Positions 25,307 to 34,702 of a DNA stretch of 64,000 bases are shown here, one piece after another; the stretch's first letter is position 1; the number at the start of each line of letters is the position of its first letter. The position numbers and the translations under genes were made by a program. Where the stretch lies: the NCBI GenBank assembly GCA_050297855.1, contig JBNKTC010000008.1, positions 1-64,000 of the forward strand. The letters are read 5' to 3'. This DNA comes from SZUA-545 sp050297855. Its GTDB lineage: Bacteria; Campylobacterota; Campylobacteria; Campylobacterales; SZUA-545. The notes under the pieces were generated by a model. That model worked only from the letters and a program-made list of their open reading frames with translations, was not told the origin of the DNA and did no database searches.

Positions 25307-25578
25307 GCAAGATACAAAAAGGATTCGAAGGGCTCCAGAGCCTCTCCTTAGGGATCTCCATGGTCGTGGCCGTGGTGATCGGTGTCGGGGCCGGGATCTT
25401 GCTAAAAAACCTTACCGGCATTGCGTGGCTCTTCTGGCTGGGCGTGGTCTGGGGGATCGGTGCGGCGATCCTGAACGTCTATAAGGCGTATGAAAAGCTC
25501 AAACGTGAGATGGACGAAGAGGCATTGCGGCGCGATTCCCGCAAGCCGTTGTATGACGACGAAGACGACGATGACTGA
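25303..25578 (+). CDS. AtpZ/AtpI family small membrane protein
   Basis: 91 residues with two membrane spans (about 17-35 and 40-60) and a charged tail ending in a run of Asp. The pattern matches the AtpZ/AtpI (FoF1 ATPase-associated) family, whose members help assemble the ATP synthase c-ring or carry Mg2+/Ca2+. It is not next to an atp operon here, so the role is uncertain. It overlaps hemL by 4 bases and the next gene by 8, which implies coupled translation. Confidence 0.75.
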   Translation: MSKIQKGFEGLQSLSLGISMVVAVVIGVGAGILLKNLTGIAWLFWLGVVWGIGAAILNVYKAYEKLKREMDEEALRRDSRKPLYDDEDDDD

Positions 25579-26092
25579 CTTCTTTAAACACTTTGTATTT
25601 GTCGACATCCTGCTCGCCGGCGTCTATCTCCTTCAGGGTGACATGACCGGACTGCTCAATACCCAGGTGGCGGCACTCAGTGCGGCTTTGGTTGGGGTCG
25701 GTTCGTTTCTGGGATACCGCCAGGCGATCAACAAGCAGGTGGAAGCGTATGAGGGGCGTGCCCCCGACGAGCAGGATATGCTCGATAAGATCGACGACAC
25801 CTATGAGCTTTTTGATGATGAAGAGATCAACGAGGCAGAACTGAGCAACGAAGAGGTCAAACAGATCTTTGCCGAGGAGAAGGCAAAGGTGAAGCAGAAG
25901 TCTTCCGTCAAAAATGTCATCCGCTCCTACCGCGGGATCTTCTCCCCCTTCCGCCTCTTTGCCTACGGCTTTTTGATCTTCGGGTTTTTCTGGCTGGAGG
26001 GTAACGGTAACCTCTCGATCCTTGCCTACCTGCTCGGACTCTCCCTTCTTCCGGCAACAGCCGTTCTTACCTCCCTGACAAACCGGGGGTAA
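25571..26092 (+). CDS. Conserved membrane protein of unknown function
   Basis: 173 residues: two N-terminal membrane spans (about 8-22 and 30-48), an acidic charged middle (60-125) and two C-terminal spans (about 130-170). No family is recognised; H. pylori also has an uncharacterised gene after hemL, but I cannot confirm that the two are related. The start is the ATG at 25571 in ATGACTGA, overlapping the AtpZ-like stop, rather than an upstream in-frame ATG that would add a tail read from the other frame. Confidence 0.7.
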   Translation: MTDFFKHFVFVDILLAGVYLLQGDMTGLLNTQVAALSAALVGVGSFLGYRQAINKQVEAYEGRAPDEQDMLDKIDDTYELFDDEEINEAELSNEEVKQIFAEEKAKVKQKSSVKNVIRSYRGIFSPFRLFAYGFLIFGFFWLEGNGNLSILAYLLGLSLLPATAVLTSLTNRG

Positions 26093-26095
26093 CGG

Positions 26096-26479
26096 CTACT
26101 CTGCCACCTCTTTAAGCAGTTCCAGGAAAAAGGGCGGGGTCTTTCCGCCGATCAGTTTTTTTCTCAGCGGGTTCCCGTTTTGATCCAGGAAATGAAAGAC
26201 CGGGGTGATCCGGACCTTAAGATGCTCCGGGACATCCTCATCGTAGATACTGAGATCCAGTGCCACAAAGCGGGCGTTGAGATAGTCGGAAACCGCGGGG
26301 TCGGTAAAGACGTTCAGTTTCATATATTCACAGCTTCCACAGCCGGGCTGGGTCATAAAGACCAGGATCTTTTTCTTCTCCTTTTGCGCTGTTTCCACTG
26401 TCTCGTCGTAGTCATAAAACCACTCGATGTCAGATGCATAGAGGGTAAGGGCCAGAAGCCACAGGATGATCTTTTTCAT
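26096..26479 (-). CDS. Periplasmic thioredoxin-fold protein
   Basis: 127 residues with a signal peptide (about 1-15). The redox motif GCGSC gives Cys47 and Cys50 in the setting FMTQPGCGSCEYMK, as in thioredoxin-like proteins such as SoxW or DsbD-gamma-like domains. The cis-proline loop appears as RITPVFHF. It would reduce or exchange disulfides in the periplasm, but the partner is not known. It is convergent with the preceding gene, with 3 bases between the stops. Confidence 0.82.
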   Translation of the reverse strand: MKKIILWLLALTLYASDIEWFYDYDETVETAQKEKKKILVFMTQPGCGSCEYMKLNVFTDPAVSDYLNARFVALDLSIYDEDVPEHLKVRITPVFHFLDQNGNPLRKKLIGGKTPPFFLELLKEVAE

Positions 26480-26584
26480 GCGGGACCTTTTGTGCGTGTG
26501 TGAATGGGTGAGATTGTAGCATTTGGGACGTAAAAGGAGATATGCCGGCTGAGTACTTTGCTTTGTTTTTTCCCCTCTTTGATT

Positions 26585-26590
26585 TATAAT
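26585..26590 (+). promoter_or_regulatory. Probable -10 box for the diguanylate cyclase gene
   Basis: TATAAT lies 31 bases upstream of the ATG at 26621, in a T-rich region. Confidence 0.45.
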
Positions 26591-26620
26591 AGGATAAGAA
26601 AAGACAGGAATCGGGAAACA

Positions 26621-27904
26621 ATGAATACAACATACGAGATGCTGGTCGGGCAGAAAGACCAGATTCTGAACAACTTTATGGAGAAGTATTTTTTTGTCAA
26701 TAAGGATCTATCCAACCGCAGCCTAGCGACACTTTTTGAGATATTCGACAAAACTTTGAACGATTTCATCAACGAAGACAGGCAGAGTCTGAGCCGTGAT
26801 TATGAGCGGCTGGCGTCACTGGGGATCCGGAGCAGTGTCCCGTATGTCGTCTTGATCCACGAGCTGGAGTTTATTAAAAACCGTATCATGGGGGTACTCT
26901 TTGAAAACGGCATGAACGACGTAGCGATCAGTATCTGTAAAATGTACGGCGATTTTGAACGGATCATAGCCAAAAAATACCTGCACAATTACATCAAAGA
27001 TCTCTCGCGGAAAAACCGTTTCAAGATCAAAAACCTGCACGAGATGCATGAACGGGAGATCGTACAGTACTATGAGAACCACCTTATATGGCTCGAGCAG
27101 CTGATACAGGCGATCAAACACCTCAAAACGGATGACTTCCCGACAATCGATCCGCATGAGTGCGAATTCGGTAAATGGCTCCTGGGTGAAGGCAAGGATG
27201 TCATCAGCAACCGTTCCAAATATAAGAACCTCCTCAAACAGCACAATGCCCTGCACTATATCGCTACGAAGATCCAATCGTTCCTGAGCGAGAAGAACCA
27301 TGATTATCACATCTTTATGACCTACCTGGAGAAGGCCGAGATGATCTCGCTGGACATCGGGACCGAACTGGCGATGATCGACAGCTGTATCATGGTGGTC
27401 AAAAGCAAAAAGGACAAACTGACGGGGGCGCTGAACCGGAATCTTCTGGAAAGCATCTTTCTTCACCAGTATGAGCTGGCGGCTGCTACGACAAAACCCT
27501 TTGTCGTGGCCATGTGCGATCTGGACGACTTTAAACAGGTCAACGATACCTACGGCCACCTCGCCGGGGATGAGGTCTTAAAGCAGTTTGCCGATATCGC
27601 CTTCAGGACACTGCGGGCATCGGATATCATGTTCCGTTTCGGTGGGGAGGAGTTTCTCTTTATTATCCCGGCTGTGGGGTCTGAAAAGGGGATCGAGATC
27701 TTTGACAAGATCCGCAGGAAGTTCGAAGAGAGCTGCTGCCGGTACGAGGGGCAGAAGATCGGGACGACGGTAAGTATCGGGGTCGCGGAGGTCAGGCCTG
27801 TGGAAGGGGAAAAGACATCGGATGTACGGATTGAGGATTTTATCCGGCTGGCGGATGAGAAGATGTACCTGGCCAAGCGCAGCGGCAAAAACCGGGTACG
27901 TTAA
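26621..27904 (+). CDS. Diguanylate cyclase with CZB zinc-binding sensor domain
   Basis: 427 residues. A helical N-terminal part is followed by a CZB domain (about 145-225) with its zinc motif in HECEFGKWL (Cys181) and His residues at 154, 208 and 212. CZB domains bind zinc and sense zinc or hypochlorous acid. The GGDEF domain (about 265-427) has the intact active site GGEEF (341-345) and an intact product-inhibition site RASD (332-335). It should make cyclic di-GMP in the cytoplasm; E. coli DgcZ has the same CZB-GGDEF logic. I chose the ATG at 26621, 31 bases after TATAAT; an upstream in-frame start would place the promoter inside the gene. Confidence 0.9.
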   Translation: MNTTYEMLVGQKDQILNNFMEKYFFVNKDLSNRSLATLFEIFDKTLNDFINEDRQSLSRDYERLASLGIRSSVPYVVLIHELEFIKNRIMGVLFENGMNDVAISICKMYGDFERIIAKKYLHNYIKDLSRKNRFKIKNLHEMHEREIVQYYENHLIWLEQLIQAIKHLKTDDFPTIDPHECEFGKWLLGEGKDVISNRSKYKNLLKQHNALHYIATKIQSFLSEKNHDYHIFMTYLEKAEMISLDIGTELAMIDSCIMVVKSKKDKLTGALNRNLLESIFLHQYELAAATTKPFVVAMCDLDDFKQVNDTYGHLAGDEVLKQFADIAFRTLRASDIMFRFGGEEFLFIIPAVGSEKGIEIFDKIRRKFEESCCRYEGQKIGTTVSIGVAEVRPVEGEKTSDVRIEDFIRLADEKMYLAKRSGKNRVR

Positions 27905-27914
27905 AAGAAAAGGA

Positions 27915-27933
27915 CGAAGGCACCGGGCCTTCG
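27915..27933 (-). terminator. Rho-independent terminator of rpoD
   Basis: CGAAGGC and GCCTTCG form a 7-base stem with a 5-base loop. On the minus strand the tail is TCCTTTTCTTTT. It may also serve the convergent diguanylate cyclase gene, since TTTT lies a few bases beyond on that strand. Confidence 0.75.
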
Positions 27934-27937
27934 GCTC

Positions 27938-29761
27938 TCAGTTTTCGATGTAGTTTTTAAGGGCACGGCCCACTTTGGGGTGCTTCAGTTTTTTGATCGC
28001 ACTGGATTCGATCTGTCGGACCCGCTCACGGGTGACGTTAAGCTCTTTACCGATCTCTTCGAGGGTTCGGTCGCTCTCATCATCCAGCAGGCCGAAACGC
28101 ATGCTGATAACGGCTTTTTCACGGTCGTTGAGCTGGTCTAGTACCTCGGAGATCTGACCGGTCAGGTCGTCTTTGAGGATGTTCTCGACGGGGTTTTTGG
28201 AGTTGGTATCTTCGACAAAATCCCCGAATTTCCCGTCTTCGTCGCTGCCCACCGGTGCTTCGAGGCTGATCGGCTCTTTGGTGATCTTGATAACGTTCTT
28301 GACCTTCTCGACGGAGAGGCCGACCTCTTTTGCAATTGTCTCCTCATCGGGCTCTTTACCGTTCTCCTGGACACTTTTACGGATCACTTTGTTAATGCGG
28401 TTGATCGTCTCGATCATGTGGATCGGGATTCGGATCGTACGTGCCTGGTCGGCGATGGCCCGGCTGATCGCCTGGCGGATCCACCACGTGGCGTACGTGG
28501 AGAACTTATACCCTTTTTCGTACTCGAACTTGTCGACCGCTTTCATCAGGCCGATGTTCCCCTCCTGGATGAGGTCGAGGAACGGTAGCCCGCGGTTGGT
28601 GTAACGCTTGGCGATGGAGACGACCAGACGCAGGTTCGATTTGGCCATGCGTACTTTGGACTCGTCGGCGATCCGTTTCCCGCGTTTGATCTGTTCGAGG
28701 ACCTCTTTGAGGGTATCTTCGTCCAGGTTGAAGCTGTCCTTGCTCGCCTCTTCGGTCTGGACCAGTTTTTTGATGTCCATATAGGTGTTGACCATCGTCG
28801 CTTCGGGGACCGCCGCGGCGATATCCTCTTTGCTCATCTCGGTGATCTTGTCGAGGATCTTCTTGTGGTTGGCTTTAAGGGTATCGTTAAAGAGCGGAAG
28901 TTTGTACTCCAGCTTTTTAAGCTCCCGTTCGAAGAACGCTTCGCTCTTAAGGGAGGTCTCCATCGCCTTGACCAGTTCGTTGATCAGCTTGGAGGTCGGT
29001 CCCAGTTCCAGCAGGCGCTCTTTGACGATGTTCTTTTTGTATGTGACGGTCAGGGTACGGTAGATCTCTTTTTCCGCTTCGGACTCTTCGGGGAGGTTGG
29101 TGCTCTTTTCCCAGTCTTTTTTGGCTTTCTCCAGCGCCTTGAAGCTGTCAAAGACTTTTTCGACCCGCTTATTGTCTTTTTTAGACGCTGTCGTCTCTTC
29201 GTCGTCATCGTTATCATCATCATCGTCGCCGTTGTCGTCCTCGAAGCTTTTAAAGAGCTCTTTTACCCGTCGTTCACGGTTGATCAGGGCGTCTTTGTAG
29301 TCCAGGATGAAGTCGATCAGGTAGGGGACGGTACAGACCGCATCGATGATGATGTCTTCCCCGTATTTGATCTTTTTGGAGATCTCAACCTCTTCGTCTT
29401 TTGTCAGAAGGGGGATCTGTCCCATCTCTCTAAGGTACATCCGTACCGGGGAGTCGCTTCGGGACCACTCAAGGAGTTCTCGTTCGCGCAGGAGGTCAAA
29501 GTCGAGCCCCTCTTCGTCGCGGAGTTTTTCAAGCTCTTCAGCCCGCTTTTGTGCATCGGCGATATTCTGCTGTTTGATGACCTGAGCCCGGGTCATCAAA
29601 TCTACCTTGTATTTTTCGGAGAACTCTTTTATCTTTTTTGCGTTGGAGGCCGTTGGGGCTTTTTGCAGGGTGTTGATAATATCTTCATAGGTGAAAATGG
29701 AGTTTTCGTGTTCTTTAAACTCTTCTTCCAGCTGTTTGATAGGGGTTTTTTTCTCGGCCAT
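27938..29761 (-). CDS. rpoD: RNA polymerase primary sigma factor RpoD (sigma70)
   Basis: 607 residues. The order is region 1.1, region 1.2 (SPVRMYLREMGQIPLL, about 101-116), an acidic non-conserved insert with many Asp residues (about 170-195), region 2 with the TYATWWIRQAI motif that binds the -10 box, region 3, and region 4.2 with TLEEIGKELNVTRERVRQIE for the -35 box. It is the housekeeping sigma factor. It is convergent with the diguanylate cyclase gene and ends in a good terminator. Confidence 0.97.
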   Translation of the reverse strand: MAEKKTPIKQLEEEFKEHENSIFTYEDIINTLQKAPTASNAKKIKEFSEKYKVDLMTRAQVIKQQNIADAQKRAEELEKLRDEEGLDFDLLRERELLEWSRSDSPVRMYLREMGQIPLLTKDEEVEISKKIKYGEDIIIDAVCTVPYLIDFILDYKDALINRERRVKELFKSFEDDNGDDDDDNDDDEETTASKKDNKRVEKVFDSFKALEKAKKDWEKSTNLPEESEAEKEIYRTLTVTYKKNIVKERLLELGPTSKLINELVKAMETSLKSEAFFERELKKLEYKLPLFNDTLKANHKKILDKITEMSKEDIAAAVPEATMVNTYMDIKKLVQTEEASKDSFNLDEDTLKEVLEQIKRGKRIADESKVRMAKSNLRLVVSIAKRYTNRGLPFLDLIQEGNIGLMKAVDKFEYEKGYKFSTYATWWIRQAISRAIADQARTIRIPIHMIETINRINKVIRKSVQENGKEPDEETIAKEVGLSVEKVKNVIKITKEPISLEAPVGSDEDGKFGDFVEDTNSKNPVENILKDDLTGQISEVLDQLNDREKAVISMRFGLLDDESDRTLEEIGKELNVTRERVRQIESSAIKKLKHPKVGRALKNYIEN

Positions 29762-29928
29762 GATAGCTCCTCGAAGGGTGTTATTTTTAAACGCAGTCCA
29801 TATAAATATGAGCCTTAACGGAGTGCGGTTTTTATTTAAGGTAGTATTAAGTGAAGGGCGATTCTATCTTAACACTGCTTATACCTTGCTTATATCGGGA
29901 ATAATCGTAACAGTTTAAGGAATTCCGC

Positions 29929-30456
29929 CTATTTTTTTGGGCGGAACGCTTTGATGACCGTCTCATCCGTCTCCAGGTAGGGACCTTCGATCAGGTCGAT
30001 ACAGTATGGCACCGCCGGGAATACGGCGTCCAGGCACTCCCTGATCGACTTGGGTTTACCCGGGAGATTGATGATCAGGGCCTTTCCGCGGATCCCCGCG
30101 GTCTGGCGGGAGAGGATCGCCGTGGGAACGTACTGCAGGCTCACCTGGCGCATCAGCTCGCCGAATCCCGGCATCATCTTGTCACAGACCGCTTCGGTCG
30201 CTTCGGGTGTCACATCCCGTAGTGCAGGTCCTGTTCCACCTGTCGTTACGACAAGGCAGCAGCCCTGGTTGTCGACCATATCGATGAGCTCTTTTTCAAT
30301 ATCTTTCTGCTCGTCGGGCAGGACTTTGTAGACCGGTTCCCAGGGACTCGCCAGGTACTCGTTAAGGGTATCGGCAATCGCTTTGCCGGAGATATCTTCA
30401 TAAATACCGTTGTGGGCACGGTCGGAGAGTGTCAAAACACCGATTTTTGCTGTCAT
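29929..30456 (-). CDS. mog: Molybdopterin adenylyltransferase
   Basis: 175 residues with the MoaB/Mog signature TTGGTGPALRDVTPEA (about 90-105) and an N-terminal ITLSDRA-like LTLSDRAHNG. Mog adenylates molybdopterin before molybdate insertion to give Moco. Moco is distinct from the nitrogenase FeMo cofactor, so no direct link to the nif genes follows. The start overlaps the bioV stop by 4 bases (ATGA). Confidence 0.9.
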   Translation of the reverse strand: MTAKIGVLTLSDRAHNGIYEDISGKAIADTLNEYLASPWEPVYKVLPDEQKDIEKELIDMVDNQGCCLVVTTGGTGPALRDVTPEATEAVCDKMMPGFGELMRQVSLQYVPTAILSRQTAGIRGKALIINLPGKPKSIRECLDAVFPAVPYCIDLIEGPYLETDETVIKAFRPKK

Positions 30457-30992
30457 TCATCTGTTCCTTTTAGAATATGTCCATACTCTTTATAGTAATA
30501 AACCGTTGCGAGCGGTCTGAAAAATTCCAAGGCCTGTTCCGCATCGATGATACGGTCCCGGCCTCCCAGGTGGATCTCAAGGGTTGTACCATTTTTTACG
30601 AGGTTTTGCAATCCCTGGGCATCCCATTTATAATCCAGTAGTTCTTGCAGCTCCTCTTTGTTCCCTTCGCAGTAGTAGGGTGAGAGATCGACGGCGGCAG
30701 GGGCGGCGCAGTTGTGCAAAAAGTTCCGGGTATAGGCATCCTTGTCTTTGTGATAGTACATCAGTTGTAGCCGGGTGTATTTGGCATCTTTCTCCTGGAA
30801 AAAAGCGGGGGAGAAGAGCTGAAGCTTGTCTATGCGTTTCCCGGACTCGCAGGCGTAGCGGTATGCCTTGATCGCCCCGTAGCTGAAGCCGCTGACGCAA
30901 AAGGGAGCTCTGCCGATCTTGTCGGCAAACAGCTCATCTTCCCCGCAGAGCGAGAAGCCGCTGAAAAAGAGGGACTCAGATCGTAATGGCAT
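30453..30992 (-). CDS. bioV: Alpha/beta hydrolase, probable pimeloyl-ACP methyl ester esterase BioV
   Basis: 179 residues, shorter than BioH. The nucleophile elbow is GFSYG (35-39, Ser37); the likely acid is Asp146 or Asp150 in GGRDRIID, and His172 in EYGHIL completes the triad. BioV of Campylobacterota removes the methyl ester from pimeloyl-ACP to free it for biotin synthesis. The operon with accA, fabF and acpP fits, because the substrate is made by fatty acid synthesis enzymes on ACP. It overlaps the AAA gene by 17 bases. The exact substrate is inferred. Confidence 0.65.
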   Translation of the reverse strand: MPLRSESLFFSGFSLCGEDELFADKIGRAPFCVSGFSYGAIKAYRYACESGKRIDKLQLFSPAFFQEKDAKYTRLQLMYYHKDKDAYTRNFLHNCAAPAAVDLSPYYCEGNKEELQELLDYKWDAQGLQNLVKNGTTLEIHLGGRDRIIDAEQALEFFRPLATVYYYKEYGHILKGTDE

Positions 30993-32394
30993 CGAATATG
31001 ACTACCTCGTCGCTGTTAAGTTGTTCGGTCAGGGATGTGATGGCACTTTGATGCTGCTTGATCGTCTTGGCCGCCAGATCTTTGGCCTGTTCGAGCACTC
31101 CTTCGTAGTCAAGCCCTTTTTCAAGGTCGAACAGCTCCAGGTAGGTCCGGATCATCGTCGCGACATGCTCGAGGTCTTCTTTGATGTTATTAAACCGGAT
31201 GCCGTAGTGTAGGTCGTAGGCGATGATACCGCTGAGCTGAGCGGCGATCTTTTGCAGTGTCATGCGGTCGCTCTCCAGGCCGTTTTCCTCGGAGAGAAAA
31301 CTGTTTTCAAACAGGGTGATCTTCTCAAACGAAAGGCCCATACTTTTGGCGGTAACGGCTTTGGCACTCTGGTAGTAGGCCAGGGTATTTTTCTCCTCTT
31401 CCGTGAGGGGCAGGGGCTGCTTTTTCCCGTACTGGACCTTGTCCTTGACCGCCAAAAAGGCGGTGGTATCGATCTTTGTCATCCCTTTTTTGATGGCAAA
31501 CAGGGCCGCTTCATTGACCAGGTTCTCCAATGCTGCCCCGCTGAATCCCGACGTGACAGCGGCAAGCTGTGCCGTATCGGCGGTGTGTGGGATTTTGTCC
31601 AGGTAGACTTTGAGAATCGATTCACGGTCCTGAAGGGAGGGGAGTGTGAGGTGGACATGGCGGTCAAAGCGCCCAGCCCGCAGAAGAGCGTCGTCCAGCA
31701 TCTCGATCTTGTTGGTCGCCGCGATGACGACAACGCCGGCATCGGACTCGAACCCGTCCATCTCTGTCAGTAGCTGGTTGAGGGTCGCTTCCCGTTCATC
31801 GTTTCGGTTGCCCCCGCGTGCCTTGCCGACGGAGTCGATCTCGTCGATAAAGATGATGGATGGGGCATTGCGTTTGGCGGTTTTGAAAAGTTCATGGACC
31901 TTTTTTGCCCCCATGCCCACATAGATCTCCACAAAACTGGAACCGCTCTGGTAGAAAAAGGGGACGCCGGACTCTCCTGCGAGGGCTTTGGCGATCATCG
32001 TCTTACCGACACCGGGAGGGCCGACGAGGAGTACGCCTTTGGGGATGCGGGCGTTAAAGGATTTATATCGGTTGGGACGATTCAGGTAGTCTTTGATCTC
32101 ATAGAGTTCGTCCTTTGCCGTTTCGAGGCCGGCTACGTCGTTTAGGGTGAGGCTGGAGGTGATCGGGGTGAAATGCATGCCGCTGTCGGCTTCGCTGAAG
32201 TCTTTGACGCGTTCCATCAGAGCCTTCTTCTCCCGTGCGTTAAGGAGAAAGTAACTGATCGCAGCCGCGAGTATAAGAATCAGGACAGTAAAGACGATGA
32301 CACTGTCGGTAAAAAGGGAGAGCGCGATGATACAAAAAAGCGCGAAGGAGAGAATCGCAATATTCTTATTCTGGAGAAGGGTTGTGAAGTCCAT
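30976..32394 (-). CDS. FtsH-like AAA+ ATPase with degenerate protease domain
   Basis: 472 residues. Two membrane spans (about 12-28 and 31-51) are followed by an FtsH-type AAA domain: Walker A GPPGVGKT (125-132), pore loop SSFVEIYVGMGA (152-163), Walker B IIFIDEID and Arg fingers 242 and 245. The C-terminal domain aligns with M41 peptidase, but where FtsH has HEAGH it reads YQSAK (341-345), so zinc cannot be held. It should be a membrane unfoldase without protease activity. A second, active FtsH is expected elsewhere. It overlaps bioV by 17 bases. Confidence 0.85.
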   Translation of the reverse strand: MDFTTLLQNKNIAILSFALFCIIALSLFTDSVIVFTVLILILAAAISYFLLNAREKKALMERVKDFSEADSGMHFTPITSSLTLNDVAGLETAKDELYEIKDYLNRPNRYKSFNARIPKGVLLVGPPGVGKTMIAKALAGESGVPFFYQSGSSFVEIYVGMGAKKVHELFKTAKRNAPSIIFIDEIDSVGKARGGNRNDEREATLNQLLTEMDGFESDAGVVVIAATNKIEMLDDALLRAGRFDRHVHLTLPSLQDRESILKVYLDKIPHTADTAQLAAVTSGFSGAALENLVNEAALFAIKKGMTKIDTTAFLAVKDKVQYGKKQPLPLTEEEKNTLAYYQSAKAVTAKSMGLSFEKITLFENSFLSEENGLESDRMTLQKIAAQLSGIIAYDLHYGIRFNNIKEDLEHVATMIRTYLELFDLEKGLDYEGVLEQAKDLAAKTIKQHQSAITSLTEQLNSDEVVIFDAITI

Positions 32395-32423
32395 GGGCGA
32401 TCCTGCTTTGGGGTTGGAGGATG

Positions 32424-33371
32424 CTAGTTCGCGGCATCCTCTTGGAAACGGCCGATCTTTTCGATGCGATCGTAGCGTTTGGCAACACGCTCGTCGATCG
32501 AGAGTTTACCGAGTGTATCGACCTGTGTCAGGAAATACTCCTTGATCGCCTCGGCGGCTTTGTTCTTTTCACGGTGCGCCCCGATCAGGGGTTCATCGAT
32601 GATATCGTCGATCAGGTCAAGCTCTTTGAGGTCTTCGGCTGTGATCTTCAGGGCTTTGGTCGCAGTTTCGACTTTTGTCGGGTCGTTCCACAAAATGGCA
32701 GCGCACCCTTCAGGGGAGATAACACTGAACACTGAGTAGCGCATCATGGCCAGGCGGTCGGCTACACCGATCGCCAGGGCACCGCCGCTTCCCCCTTCAC
32801 CGATGACAATGGAGATCGTCGTGGTCTCCAGGTCACTCAGCTCGTAAAGGTTGCGGGCGATCGCCTCACTCTGACCGCGCTCTTCGGCGCCCAGACCGGG
32901 ATAGGCCCCGGGGGTGTCGATGAGCATCAGGACAGGGATATCGAACTTCTCCGCCAGTTTGGCGGCACGCAGGGCTTTACGGTAGCCTTCGGGGTGGGGC
33001 ATCCCGAAGTTACGCTTGAGCTTGTTCTTGGTCCCGCGCCCCTTCTGTTCGCCGATAACAACGCACTTCTGCTCACCGATATAGCCGAGGTAGCAGACGA
33101 TGGCTGCATCGTCGCGGAAAGTCCGCTCCCCGTGGATCTCGTGATAGTCATGCATGATCAGCTTGACATAATCGATCGCGTAAGGGCGGTCCTGGTGACG
33201 TGCCAGTTGAAGTTTTTGGTAGTCGGAGAGATTCGTGTAGGTCTGTTCGACTACTTTTTGAAGCTCTTCTTCGAAGATCGTCTTGGCGTGATCGTCTTTT
33301 CGGATCTCCGCCAGTTCGATCTCCTCTTGAATGTTTTTGATTTTGTTCTCAAAATCCAGATAGAATGCCAT
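32424..33371 (-). CDS. accA: Acetyl-CoA carboxylase carboxyltransferase subunit alpha
   Basis: 315 residues, the typical length. The crotonase-like core shows VIGEQKGRGTKNKLKRNFGM, MLIDTPGAYPGLGAEERGQ and IGEGGSGGALAIG motifs that bind the CoA and carboxybiotin. With AccD it transfers the carboxyl group from biotin to acetyl-CoA to give malonyl-CoA. It follows fabF by 20 bases on the same strand, so both are probably cotranscribed within a lipid-synthesis operon. Confidence 0.96.
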   Translation of the reverse strand: MAFYLDFENKIKNIQEEIELAEIRKDDHAKTIFEEELQKVVEQTYTNLSDYQKLQLARHQDRPYAIDYVKLIMHDYHEIHGERTFRDDAAIVCYLGYIGEQKCVVIGEQKGRGTKNKLKRNFGMPHPEGYRKALRAAKLAEKFDIPVLMLIDTPGAYPGLGAEERGQSEAIARNLYELSDLETTTISIVIGEGGSGGALAIGVADRLAMMRYSVFSVISPEGCAAILWNDPTKVETATKALKITAEDLKELDLIDDIIDEPLIGAHREKNKAAEAIKEYFLTQVDTLGKLSIDERVAKRYDRIEKIGRFQEDAAN

Positions 33372-33391
33372 TAAAGCCCTTGTAATCCCGG

Positions 33392-34636
33392 TTATATCTT
33401 CTTAAAGATAACAACACCGTTGGTTCCGCCGAATCCGAAGGAGTTGCTCATCACGGCATTGATCTCCGTTTTTCTTGCTTCGTTTGGAACATAATCCAGA
33501 TCCAGACCGTTCTCCAGGTCCGGTGTATCGTAGTTGATAGTCGGAGGCACGATGCCTTCCTGCATTGCCATAATGGAGATAACCGCTTCGATACCGCCGG
33601 CAGCACCAAGGCAGTGTCCAGTCTGACCTTTTGTGGAACTGACCAGAGGGCAATTCTCTTTACCGCCGAAGAGCTCTTTAAGCGCCGCTGTTTCGTTTTT
33701 GTCATTGGCCGGCGTACTTGTACCGTGTGCGTTGACGTAGTCGATCTTGATATCGCCGCCGCTTCGCTCTTTGGCCATTGCCATGGCAGCTTTCATCGCT
33801 CTGAGCGGTCCTTCCATGACCGGGGACGTGATGTGATTGGCATCGCCGCTTTCACCGATACCGACGATCTCTGCGTAGATCTTGGCACCGCGTGCTTTTG
33901 CTGCTTCATACTCTTCGATGATCAGACATGCAGCCCCTTCACCCATGATAAAGCCGTCACGGTCCTTGTCAAACGGACGGGATGCACGCTTGGGATCGTC
34001 GTTACGCGTGGAGAGAGCTTTCATGGAGGCAAACCCGCCCATACCGACTTCACAGATGGCCGATTCTGCAGAGACAGACATCATACGGTCTGCACCGCCC
34101 AGTGCGATTGTCTTGAACGCTTCCGTAACGGAGTGGGTACCCGCTGCACAGGCTGTTACCTGAGCCAGGTTGGGTCCTTGCAGTTTATGTTCGATGGACA
34201 CAAATCCGCCCAGCATGTTTGCAAGGGAAGATGGGATGAAGAAAGGAGAAATTCTTCTTGGTCCTTTCTGCTCCAGGATGATGGAGTTTTTTTCGATGTT
34301 GGGCAGGCCGCCGATACCGCTGGCCGCACTGACACCGAAGCGGGTAAAGTCGATGTCGCTTTCCGTATTGATACCCGCATCTGCCATTGCTTCCTGAGCT
34401 GCTTTGAGACCCAGGTGGATGAATCGGTCGGCTTTTTTTACCTCTTTCGGGTCCATAACAGTTGCCGGGTCGAAGTCCTTGACTTCCCCTGCGATCTGCG
34501 CTGCAAGTCTGCTGGGGTCGAACAGCTTGATCGTATCGATCCCACATTCACCTTTGACGATATTGTCAAAGGAAGTCTTTGCATCATGGCCTAGGGCATT
34601 AATCATACCAATACCGGTAACAACTACACGTCTCAC
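33392..34636 (-). CDS. fabF: 3-oxoacyl-ACP synthase II (FabF)
   Basis: 414 residues. The condensing-enzyme triad is visible: Cys163 in TACAAGTHS, His in NAHGTSTPAND (about 304) and His in KGQTGHCLGAAG (about 340). FabF elongates acyl-ACP with malonyl-ACP. It lies downstream of acpP with an 81-base gap that holds a hairpin, the usual acpP-fabF order. Cytoplasmic. Confidence 0.97.
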   Translation of the reverse strand: MRRVVVTGIGMINALGHDAKTSFDNIVKGECGIDTIKLFDPSRLAAQIAGEVKDFDPATVMDPKEVKKADRFIHLGLKAAQEAMADAGINTESDIDFTRFGVSAASGIGGLPNIEKNSIILEQKGPRRISPFFIPSSLANMLGGFVSIEHKLQGPNLAQVTACAAGTHSVTEAFKTIALGGADRMMSVSAESAICEVGMGGFASMKALSTRNDDPKRASRPFDKDRDGFIMGEGAACLIIEEYEAAKARGAKIYAEIVGIGESGDANHITSPVMEGPLRAMKAAMAMAKERSGGDIKIDYVNAHGTSTPANDKNETAALKELFGGKENCPLVSSTKGQTGHCLGAAGGIEAVISIMAMQEGIVPPTINYDTPDLENGLDLDYVPNEARKTEINAVMSNSFGFGGTNGVVIFKKI

Positions 34637-34702
34637 ATTTATCTCCTCGTTTTAACCTTTATAGATAAGGCCCTTTGGCCGCACCGATAAAGACTAGGGT
34701 GA

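Noticed and set aside
28865..29818. 317-codon plus-strand frame opposite rpoD
   Set aside because: Shadow of rpoD. The composition (Phe/Leu/Asp) follows from its complement, and rpoD has full family support.
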